From Trichosporon coremiiforme (taxonomy: Eukaryota; Basidiomycota; Tremellomycetes; Trichosporonales; Trichosporonaceae): 64,000 bases of DNA. Position 1 is the stretch's first letter. Each line of letters opens with the position of its first letter. The stretch lies in the NCBI GenBank assembly GCA_039545355.1, contig BCJJ01000008.1, positions 1,165,004 through 1,229,003 of the forward strand, given 5' to 3'. Of the stretch, positions 22,589-30,672 are shown piece after piece. A model generated the notes under the pieces. That model did not search any database and had not been told where the DNA came from. It worked only from the letters and a program-made list of their open reading frames with translations. The translations under genes were made by a program, and so were the position numbers.

Positions 22589-22689
22589 TCTTCGCTAGTA
22601 TATCGGTTAGTATAATCGCCTCTCATTACATAAGAGAGATTGCCCTCGGGTGTTCGCGATAGAGCAGGGTTCGACTCCCTGGCGGAGAA
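22589..22689 (+). tRNA. tRNA-Glu(CUC) with 29-nt intron
   Basis: The acceptor arms TCTTCGC/GCGGAGA pair fully, the anticodon stem is ATCGC/GCGAT and the T arm is CAGGG-TTCGACT-CCCTG. The loop CTCTCA carries anticodon CTC and is interrupted after position 37 by an intron at 22626-22654; the mature length is 72 nt. The intron contains GAGAG (22634-22638), complementary to the CTCTC of the anticodon loop, the anticodon-intron pairing expected of tRNA splicing substrates. The gene sits between TAF10 and UreF. Confidence 0.92.
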
Positions 22690-22693
22690 TAGC

Positions 22694-22705
22694 TTTTGTT
22701 TTTTT
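22694..22705 (+). terminator. Pol III terminator of tRNA-Glu
   Basis: T4 at 22694-22697 followed by T7 at 22699-22705, starting four bases after the tRNA 3' end. Confidence 0.85.
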
Positions 22706-22744
22706 ACCCGATTTCAGTTCACCCACTCTGCCGCCGGCTCTCCT

Positions 22745-22760
22745 CCCCCCCCCCCCCCCC
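22745..22760 (+). repeat. Poly-C tract (16 C)
   Basis: An uninterrupted run of 16 C downstream of tRNA-Glu, in the UreF promoter. Its length should be treated with caution because homopolymers are error-prone in sequencing. Confidence 0.7.
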
Positions 22761-22840
22761 ACAGTCACAGTTGGAGCTCAGCTCCGCGCTCCGGTCAGGA
22801 CCGGAATCCAGCCCCGTACCTGAGACTACCCACCGGGGAA

Positions 22841-22847
22841 AGATAAG
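22841..22847 (+). promoter_or_regulatory. GATA-factor site upstream of UreF
   Basis: AGATAAG, a perfect HGATAR nitrogen-regulatory site, about 210 bp before the UreF start. Fungal urea and purine catabolism is commonly under GATA-factor control; binding here is inferred from the motif alone. Confidence 0.4.
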
Positions 22848-23056
22848 GGCTCCGCCGACTATACGTGAGAAGCTTCAGAGGGGCGCAGGGCTATCTTGGG
22901 TTCAGCGGAGCGTCGGTTGCGTCACACGAACACAACTGAACATCCGCTTCTTGCCATCTCCACTTCTCCGCATTGCATCGTTCTCTTTGGGTATACCTGC
23001 ATCACTGCATCGGTTTCTTTTCGGTTTCTTTTGGGTCTCTTGGTATCATTCTCGAC

Positions 23057-24340
23057 AGTGAGTGCAACTGCAAAGCTGACTTGTTCTTCCTGCTAAGCTG
23101 ACGCCCAGTGGAGCTCTCCCCGGCGGCGCAGCACTTGCTTTACGTGCTGCTCGACAGTAACCTGCCAACGGGCGGCTTTGTCGCGTCCTCCGGTCTCGAG
23201 TCGTACGCGAAGCATGGCTTCCTCGCATCCAACGTCAGAGCTGACGAGTATGACGAGGAGGAGATCGACGACATCCTCGCGCACCTCGCCCAGCTTTCCG
23301 GCACCGATGGAGGAGGGAAGGACACCTTCGCTGCGCGCCGAAGGCGAGGCCCTACATCTGCAGCCGCAAGCAACGTCACGACACCAACGGTGCGATTCAT
23401 CAAGTACGAGCTGGACAACTTTCACAATTCTACAGGGTTCTACCTCCGGCACGCCTACGCCATCGTCTCTGCGTACCTCGCTGAGTTCCAGGAAGGCGAA
23501 GACGCCGTGGCGACAACAGAGAAGAGGGAAGCGGCTGCCGTCGAGGCGCTGGTTGCGCTGGACGCAGAGCAGGAGTCGACGCTTCTGAGTCAAGTCCAGC
23601 GTCGAGCTAGCAAGACGCAGGGTGTCGCCCTCCTCACACTGTACGGGCGCGGTCTCGCGCCTCCGCCGTCCTTCTTCAACGCTCCGCCTTCCGCTTCCCT
23701 CGCCCAGGTGTCCGAAACGAAAGAGGAGGCCAAGAAGTCCCTCATCTCAAGCTTCAAGCTCCGCGTTCGCCGGGGAAAATCCCACGGCCACCTGTCCCTC
23801 TGCTTCGGCGTACTGTGCGCTTTGCTCGAGATTCCGCCAGCGACAGCCCACCATGTCTACCTCTTCACGCACCTGAGGAGCATCCTCTCGGCCGGCGTGC
23901 GCCTGAACCTGATCGGGCCCTATCTCTCCACGCAGATCCTGAGTTGGGACGGCCGGCGCATCATCGACGACACGCACGACGTGCGACGGCCATGGGACTG
24001 CGCTGCACCCGTGGACCCGGTGGACGCGGCGTTTTCCGCTGTGCAGGCTCCCGTCGCCTCCGAGATGCAGGCCAACGGCGTGCCCAACGGCGGTGTCAAG
24101 GAGACGGATGGCATCAAGCCAACACAAGCAGAGCTCATCGCCGACAGGAAACCGACGCAGGCTGAGCTTGCCACCGCGGAGGAGAAGGAAATGCAGATGA
24201 AGGAGGAGGCGAAGAAGCAGCCCGAGGATATCTGGGCGTGGGCCAAGGCATGCGAGGCTGGGCCGTGCACGACGTGGCCGCTGATCGAGATCCTGACGAG
24301 CCGGCACGACCTGCAGCACTCGCGCATCTTCAATAGCTAG
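23057..24340 (+). CDS. URE6: UreF urease accessory protein
   Basis: Urease maturation factor that acts with UreD and UreG to deliver nickel to urease; cytosolic. It is recognised by DSNLPTGGF and SSGLESYAKHGF at the N-terminus, ESTLLSQVQRRASKTQG, GKSHGHLSLCFGVLCALLEI and HHVYLFTHLRSILSAGVRLNLIGP, which follow the UreF fold in order; 410 aa, longer than bacterial UreF through acidic and Lys/Glu-rich inserts (about residues 330-380). The large exon (23109-24340) has no in-frame ATG at its start and has an in-frame TGA at 23099-23101. A 51-nt intron (23058-23108; GTGAGT, CTGAC, CAG) joins A at 23057 to TG at 23109 and so creates ATG GAG CTC, giving MELS. The next in-frame Met is more than 300 residues in, so splicing appears essential. 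Confidence 0.9.
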
Positions 24341-24561
24341 CTTAGGTGATACATGAACATAGGACTATATGTGTACTACGTGAGAGGTCGAGTGGTATCT
24401 ATAATGAGGGTTACGGAGACTGGGGGACTAAGGCTAGCCACAGGGCGGCTTGGTGTTTCAAGATGGTTGATGACAGCGCCGGCCCGACCCGGTGGACAGG
24501 CGAGACAATAGCGTCCGTCGATGTCTTCTCATGACATTGGCGGTGCGGTACGAAGCGAACG

Positions 24562-25560
24562 TTACATGGGGAAGCGCTTAAGCTCGTCGAGTGTGAATCC
24601 AGCCTTCTGGACGCTGTGCGCTCCAAGATCCTCAACCTCCTGATCGAGGTGGTTGAAGAGGACGTCGTGGAACGAGTTCATGATCTTCCTGAGCTTCTCT
24701 CCGTCATAGGCGTCCGGGTCGGCCTTGCACTGGTTGATGTAGGCCTGATACCGCTCGAGTCCGTCATGGATGCCCTTGTGCGCCTTGATGTGTTCGCCCT
24801 TGTCGCGCCCGCCGTCCTTAAACTGGGGCATCTTCTTGGCAAGCAGGGGGAAGATGTACGCCTCCTCGATACGGTGGTGCATGTCAAGGTGGTGGGCGAG
24901 CTGCTCCGCCTCGCGCAAGAAACGCTGCAGGTTCTGCCCCCGCTTCTTCGCATAGCCCCCCAGGGCGTTGTCGTACACGTTCTTGTACTCCCAGCGGAAG
25001 TGGTTGTGGAACCGGTCCATCCCATCCGCTAGCCGGTTCCACTCCTTGAAGTTGCCCTTGAACTGGAACGGTTCCTCGGCAGTGGACGTCGAAGCAGTGG
25101 GAACGGCCGAGGAAGCAGCGGAGGAGGAAGTAGCGACGGAAGGCGTTGTGATGACCTTGGCCGGCGCGGACGCGGCGACGGCAACGGGCTCAGTCGCGCC
25201 AGCAGGCGGAGCAGAGGGGGAGACGGTGGAAGAGGCTGCGGCCATTTTGTCGAGATGGTCAGAAGCGAAGCTGGCGAATCGGGGTGAGATCTTGAGTCCG
25301 ACGACGATGGAGAGGAGAGCGATGAGGAGCGCTGCAACAATGTACGCAGAGTAGGGGGACAGGCTGGCGTAGAACCGCGCGTACAGGGAGCGATGGCGCT
25401 CAGGTCGAGGTCGGGACGATGCGGACGAGGCCGGTGGTTGATCTGTGCGCTTCTCGGACAGGGTTTCGCTCGTGACTGTGTCAAGTTCGACGAGTTCGAC
25501 AAGCTCGACTTCTTTTGTATCCAAACTTGTTGGCGGTTGGAGCGGATCAGACGTCGACAT
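24562..25560 (-). CDS. Membrane-anchored hemerythrin-like (HHE) protein
   Basis: 332 residues with an HHE cation-binding four-helix bundle in the C-terminal half: RFHNHFRWEYKN, HHLDMHHRIEE, HIKAHKGIHDG and FNHLDQEVEDLG supply the expected His and Glu metal ligands. Before it lie an N-terminal region with repeated VELVEL, a single transmembrane segment (SAYIVAALLIALLSIVVGL, about residues 73-95) and an Ala/Ser/Thr-rich linker. Such proteins bind di-iron or oxygen-related ligands, but substrate and location are unknown. Start chosen at 25560 (MSTSDP); an in-frame extension to 25713 exists but looks like leader sequence. Single exon. Confidence 0.82.
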   Translation of the reverse strand: MSTSDPLQPPTSLDTKEVELVELVELDTVTSETLSEKRTDQPPASSASSRPRPERHRSLYARFYASLSPYSAYIVAALLIALLSIVVGLKISPRFASFASDHLDKMAAASSTVSPSAPPAGATEPVAVAASAPAKVITTPSVATSSSAASSAVPTASTSTAEEPFQFKGNFKEWNRLADGMDRFHNHFRWEYKNVYDNALGGYAKKRGQNLQRFLREAEQLAHHLDMHHRIEEAYIFPLLAKKMPQFKDGGRDKGEHIKAHKGIHDGLERYQAYINQCKADPDAYDGEKLRKIMNSFHDVLFNHLDQEVEDLGAHSVQKAGFTLDELKRFPM

Positions 25561-26243
25561 GGTGAGAAGGAAGGGAATGCACCAGACTTTATGGATCGTC
25601 CTGCCTGCGGGCTCATATTCAGAAATCAGGCTCGGGCATCGGTTGAACGTGCGGGTGCGGTAATGTGCGGGTTCGCAGCCGCTTCGCTTGCGCTTGGGCC
25701 AATCGGCAGCCACGGATTTGCGGCTTGGTAATCAGAGTGAAAAGGTCTTGAATGCTTCAAAGTGCGATTACAAGCATTCATTGACGAAACTGATGCAGCG
25801 CACCCACTACTGCGTCCTGAATGACTGAGCACTTTGCATTGGAGCATCAAGCAACATTAGCCGCGGCAGCGCGTCGCGACTGGAAGGTGGATCAGCCCGG
25901 CGGACAGGCGCGCAGACGCAAGGTGTAACCAGGCGTCGTCGGCGACTACGGTATGCAGATCATGGATCTACAAACTATGTACTGGAAGCAGCTAGTCTTG
26001 ATGCTAAATGCGACGATCGTCTGAACCGGCTGCGTACTTCCTATCTTCTTCAACAGGCCGATCAGAGCTCAGTCCGCCGGCACCTTCGCGCCCGGTGGCC
26101 TGCGGGGCGCCGGACAGTGCCGATTGTGGCTCGAGTCAGCCCTGCCCTGCAACGAGGCTGACCAAAGTTGGCAGCGAGTTGTACCTTCTGAAGACCAAAT
26201 GCATGAGAGTGTATGAGCACGACAACCGGACTGGGTACTATAA
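25561..26243. other. HHE gene 5' flank and pobA-type gene 3' flank
   Basis: 683 bp with no supported gene; the HHE promoter and the 3' UTR of the downstream hydroxylase. Nothing distinctive seen. Confidence 0.5.
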
Positions 26244-27431
26244 TTACAACGGGAAGCCAGTGTATGCGAGTGCGAGGTCAGTCTCGGCGTGGGGGTTGGA
26301 GACCATGCGCTTGAGGCGGGCGACCTGGAGGCGGTCCTCGAATGCCGAGGCATTGGGATCGGTGTGGAGGAGGTTCGTCATGTCGTAGGAGAAGCGCTCG
26401 GCCTGCCAGACACGTCCGATGCAGCGGTCAGAGTAGTTGTTGAGGAGCTCGTCGGAGCCCGTGTCGACCTTGTGCTTGAGCGCCTTGGCGAGGGTGACGA
26501 CGTCGCCGAAGGCGAGGTTCAGGCCCTTAGCGCCCGTCGGCGGAACAATGTGCGCGGCGTCGCCGGCCAGGTACACGCGTCCGTACTGCATCGGCTCGTG
26601 AACGTAGGAGCGCATGGGGAGGACGCTCTTCTGGAAGATCGGGCCGCGCTGGACCTTCCATCCGTCGTTCGTCTCGGTGCGCTTCTCGATCTCGTCCCAG
26701 ATCCGCTCGTCAGACCACTCCTTGATGTCCTCACCGGCGGGAACCTGGATGTAGTACCGCGACACGGTGGGCGAGCGCATGGAGAGGAGGGAGAAACCGC
26801 GGGGGTGGCGCGCGTAGATGAGTTCGTCGTTCGAGGGCGGCACGTCGGCGAGGATACCGAGCCAGGCGAAGGGGTACGTCTTCTCGTAGACGGTCGCGAT
26901 GCTCTCCGGGATAGCCTTGCGGGCGACGCCCCAGAAGCCGTCGCAGCCGACGACGTAGTCGCACGACAGAATCTCCTCCTCGCCGTCCTTGTGGCGGAAG
27001 CGAATCTTGGGGTTGTCCGTCTTGGGGTCCTCGACGGCGAGCGCCTCGCACTCAAAGTGCAGCGGTCCGCCCTCCTTCAGCTGCAGCGCGATCAGGTCCT
27101 TGCACACCTCGGTCTGCGCGTAGATCATGACCTGGCGTCCACCCGTGAGCGAAGGGAAGTGGATCGGGTACCGCTGCTTGTCAAAAAGGAGCTCGATGCC
27201 GTCGTGCGGGATGCCCTCCTTATCCATGCGCTCGCCAGCGCCGCACTCGCGCAGGGCGTCGACCGATCCTTGCTCGAGAATACCCGCGCGTTGTCGCTGC
27301 TCGACGTACTCGCGGTCCTTGGACTCGATGACTACGCTGTCGATACCGGCCTTGAATAGGAGGCGCGCGAGGAGGAGGCCGGCCGGGCCAGCGCCGATGA
27401 TGCCAACTGTCGTTCTTGTCTCCTTGACCAT
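26244..27431 (-). CDS. pobA: PobA-type 4-hydroxybenzoate 3-monooxygenase (FAD)
   Basis: Flavoprotein monooxygenase predicted to convert 4-hydroxybenzoate to protocatechuate with NAD(P)H and oxygen. The single intronless ORF of 395 aa almost equals bacterial PobA (about 394). It shows the FAD dinucleotide motif GIIGAGPAGLLLARLL at residue 9, the RQRAGILEQGSVDALRECG segment equivalent to PobA's pyridine-nucleotide loop, DYVVGCDGFWG (DG motif), and the second FAD motif YLAGDAAHIVPPTGAKGLNLAFGDV. Similarity along the whole length is to the PobA branch rather than to phenol or salicylate hydroxylases. Absence of introns in an intron-rich region and the bacterial-like length are compatible with horizontal origin, but base composition does not obviously differ from its neighbours. 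Divergent from the membrane protein at 28672. Confidence 0.88.
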   Translation of the reverse strand: MVKETRTTVGIIGAGPAGLLLARLLFKAGIDSVVIESKDREYVEQRQRAGILEQGSVDALRECGAGERMDKEGIPHDGIELLFDKQRYPIHFPSLTGGRQVMIYAQTEVCKDLIALQLKEGGPLHFECEALAVEDPKTDNPKIRFRHKDGEEEILSCDYVVGCDGFWGVARKAIPESIATVYEKTYPFAWLGILADVPPSNDELIYARHPRGFSLLSMRSPTVSRYYIQVPAGEDIKEWSDERIWDEIEKRTETNDGWKVQRGPIFQKSVLPMRSYVHEPMQYGRVYLAGDAAHIVPPTGAKGLNLAFGDVVTLAKALKHKVDTGSDELLNNYSDRCIGRVWQAERFSYDMTNLLHTDPNASAFEDRLQVARLKRMVSNPHAETDLALAYTGFPL

Positions 27432-28671
27432 GGTTGTGAAGTGCTACAGTGTGGGAGTTGCTGAAGAACAACTTTGGGTTCGTGGTCCGTCTGCTTTTGT
27501 GTGCGTCGCCGGATCTTGGGTCCAGGTGACCTAAGTACGTCGACTTGCCCCGCAAACCGGGCCCTTGGCCCCGAGGACGCCGCGATCGGCCCCACTAAAA
27601 CCGTGGCCAAATCGGCAAAGGCACGTCCGGGCGTCCGATCATTACAACAGCGCTGTAATCAGCATTAATAGCCACGTGGGAGTGATTACAGGACTTGCCC
27701 GTGCATTAAGGCTATGCGTCCGTCGTACCCCGCGGTGCCGTCCGCGAGTCCTTGCGGAGGCGTGGAGGCGGTCCCGCCGCGAAGCCATGGCCCGACCGAA
27801 TGCGCGAACCGACCCCGAAACGCGTACTCCATGCATGCGACGGTAGTGTCTGTAATCCGCAAGTCCTGTTCCGAGAATGACGTCGTGTCGAGCTCGCTTC
27901 GAGTAGCCGCACGAAGGGTAGGTAGCCTTCGGTCAACTGTACAGCTCCTCAGACCTGTAAATCGCAGTACCTGACCTTGACGTGTAGGACTGCGCAAGAT
28001 TAGCAATGACTTCGAGCTCCGCGATGCTCAAACGGTGCAAACCACCAATGCTATTGAGCTTTGATGAGCCCTGCAGCCACCCAACGCTTATGGACGGATG
28101 CAGATCGCACATAGACGTCGGCGCGGCGCTGATCCCACTCTTGGCGATCGAGCATCCCTCCGCTGAAACATCTCATCCCATCCACAACGCGCCTGACTTT
28201 ATTCAGCATCGACTCACACTTCATTTATGCACTTCATCCATCCGTTCGTCCCAGTGCATAGTACAGGTCGCAGCAACCTCGGCTGGCTCTCCGGACTGCG
28301 CCGGACCTCCTACTTCATAGCTTCGGGATGCCCGGCTCGGTAGCGATCAACAGCACGGAATGCCCGGAGGGCCCAGCCAACGCCCAGCCCGGTAGCGCAG
28401 GGCGATCACACAGCACAGCATCTACACTCGGTTCCGACACCGTTGCTTGCGCGTCGTTCCCACCAAATGCACATTGCGATGCGCTATGCACCAACACACA
28501 ACATTCATAAACGCAAGCGATGGCATGCATGCCCACTAACACTTGCTGCTGACTCGCGCCTTCGCTTGCACGGGCCGCAATCACATCACGAACGCAGGAG
28601 ACTCAGCGAACAACCACATCCAACCCACTCTCAATACTCACTGAAACACCCGCCAGCCAGTACTCAACGAG
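27432..28671. other. Divergent intergenic region upstream of pobA-type gene
   Basis: 1.24 kb, no supported gene. It contains the palindrome at 27653-27691 and an inverted pair of the 11-mer ACAGGACTTGC (27688-27698 and, inverted, 27859-27869). Around 28320-28420 CGGTAGCG occurs twice in a GC-rich context. The remaining short ORFs have no signatures. Confidence 0.5.
27653..27691. promoter_or_regulatory. CTGTAATCA inverted repeat around a CACGTG box
   Basis: CTGTAATCA (27653-27661) and TGATTACAG (27683-27691) are perfect 9-bp inverted arms enclosing CACGTG (27673-27678), about 220-260 bp upstream of the hydroxylase ATG. Another ATTACA lies just outside the left arm and a further CTGTAAT at 27850. 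The arrangement looks like a transcription-factor site; the factor is unknown. Confidence 0.45.
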
Positions 28672-29232
28672 ATGTTCGCAATCACTCTCCGTCCGTCACT
28701 TCTCCTCACCGTTCTTGCACTCTGTTTTCGCCCGGCTTCAGCGTCCCCGATCCCCGACCGCAATGCCAACTTTCTCTTCGCGCGCTCAGCGGCGCCGGAC
28801 GCGCACGGCCTAACTGGAGGCCAGATCGTTATCATCGCCAGCGTCGCGATCCTCGGCATCGTCTGCCTCGTCGTCGCGGGTATCGTCGGATGCTACCTCT
28901 GCGCCAAGATTGAGTACCAGGACCGCCAGAGGAGGAGGGAGATGCAGCAGGAGGAGCAGGGACTCATCGTGAGTTGTCAAGGGGAGGGAGGGAATAAAGA
29001 GAGTTACGGCCAGGCTGACATACAGCTGGAGGACCAGGACCCCGTAGGCAGCCTCCCGAGCCCGTACGCGGACGCGCCTCAGCCGACCTCGGCGTCGACC
29101 TACTCCGGTCTCTCGGGGAGTACGGCGTACGTCTCGCTGCCGGGCGAAGAGCACCCACCCCGCTACGACTCGAGGGATACGCCGCTCGAGGTGCTGAGGA
29201 CGAAGAACTTCCTCTTCAATCACAACAAATAG
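28672..29232 (+). CDS. Small type I single-pass membrane protein
   Basis: Unrecognised family. An N-terminal signal peptide (LLLTVLALCFRPASAS) is followed by a short luminal stretch, a strong transmembrane segment (IVIIASVAILGIVCLVVAGI, about residues 52-72), a dibasic stop-transfer and an acidic, Pro/Ser-rich cytoplasmic tail ending in a PPRY motif, a possible WW-domain/Rsp5 ligand. A consensus intron is visible at 28969-29025 (GTGAGT, CTGAC, CAG; 57 nt) but is a multiple of three and stop-free, so spliced (167 aa) and retained (186 aa) forms are both open. Splicing is preferred because all signals match. Divergent from the hydroxylase. Confidence 0.65.
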   Translation: MFAITLRPSLLLTVLALCFRPASASPIPDRNANFLFARSAAPDAHGLTGGQIVIIASVAILGIVCLVVAGIVGCYLCAKIEYQDRQRRREMQQEEQGLIVSCQGEGGNKESYGQADIQLEDQDPVGSLPSPYADAPQPTSASTYSGLSGSTAYVSLPGEEHPPRYDSRDTPLEVLRTKNFLFNHNK

Positions 29233-29374
29233 CCCGTACAAGCTTGGATCCGGGCGCAGGAACGAAACATGCGCTCCTTCAAAATTACGACGTCACCTCG
29301 CCAGTCAGATGCCAACAATAGAAGAGATGAAAGAGAGCCGCGCCCGGAGCCCGGCCAGCGAAACAGCAACAGTC

Positions 29375-29406
29375 AGAAGTCATAGAGTACAGAAGTCATA
29401 GAGTAC
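29375..29406 (+). repeat. 16-bp perfect tandem duplication
   Basis: The unit AGAAGTCATAGAGTAC occurs twice head to tail, followed by a partial third start (AGAATA). Confidence 0.85.
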
Positions 29407-30616
29407 AGAATACCACCCGATAGAGAGTCGGGTCAATGTTTGTGAATTCACATAGATGGGATCATGGCCACAACCACGAGTGCAGTTGCTTAACCGTACA
29501 GCCTGGCTCCGCCCTGAGAGACATCCGAGGCCGAAGGAAGCCGAAGCTGCCGAGCACACGAGCAGGAGAGCACATGATGCGGAGCCCTGCAGACAGCCGT
29601 GGGGGCTGATGACATGCCCCACATGATGGGGAGGCTTGAGCAGCTGGTCGGTCCCGAGCCACCGCTGACAGCCTCTGGCGGATGTCCTCTCCCCAAGCTG
29701 CCCAAGCTATGACGCGTGCAGAGCCGGACAGCCGCGAACGAACAGCTGACTTCCCCCGCTCCTCACATCAGCCTACATCAGGCGACGACTTTGATACGCT
29801 GGCCGGGTCACATGCTGCGGCCGACAGGCGGGTCAAACGGCGACAAGGGAGTCTTCCGGTAATCTACGAGGGACAAGCCGCCGAAAATCGCCCGAGAATA
29901 CTCCTATTTCTTCCCCTCACCCAAACTCTGGGAATCTCGCTGCAGCTCCACTGTCTCAATCGGCGACTTGAAACGCATGCAGCGTCTGCCCACTAGAAGC
30001 TTTTCAGAGGCGATATGTGTCTACTGCTTTGCAAGTGTAGGAAGGTTGAGATCGAGCATGTGACAGTGGTGACAGCGAAGGCGTCCGAGGTGGGGAGCGA
30101 GTGGGCCCATGTGTTCGATCTTCTCTTCGCTTCAAACCTTGTTCCAGATCTGCGGGAGATCGAGGACGAGGGGTGCATTGTGAAACCCAATCTCTCCTCT
30201 CATCGCTTCAGCCTATGTTCGCTTGGGATGGAAGAGGAAGTTGGAGAACACCGGCCGACCTTTGCCCATGTGCCTCCAGGATAAGCGGCGGCTAAAGGGC
30301 GGATATCAGGCCCTGACACTCTGGCGGCAATTACCCCGGAACCTCTGGCTCAAGCCCCATCATGTGCAGCATGGCCCAGCATGGCCAAGCACGGGGACAC
30401 CGCTGCACCGGCACTCCCGGCCCGCGTGAGCCGCAGCAACCCAACAGGGCACCACGTACTTGGGGCGGGCGGGTATCCACCTGCACCTTTGTTCCTGTTC
30501 CAAAGCAACAACCGGTACACATGGCGTCACTCGGAGCATCGCGATAGGTCTTCCTGACGCCCCGCGGGGGGGTCGGGGGAACCTGGGGAGCCTGAGGGGC
30601 CTGGGGGTTCGTCTCA

Positions 30617-30627
30617 TATATTAAAAG
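30617..30627 (+). promoter_or_regulatory. TATA element of sugar transporter gene
   Basis: TATATTAAAAG lies about 50 bp before the ATG at 30673, implying a very short leader. The second transporter gene has ATAAAAG at an equivalent distance. Confidence 0.5.
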
Positions 30628-30672
30628 TCGCAAGACCAGCTGTGGGGACCCATCACAACAACGCCACTCACC

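Larger units (their letters stand above)
29233..30672. other. Intergenic region upstream of sugar transporter
   Basis: 1.44 kb with no supported gene. It holds a 16-bp tandem duplication at 29375-29406 and a TATA-like element at 30617-30627. No RNA gene was recognised. Confidence 0.5.
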
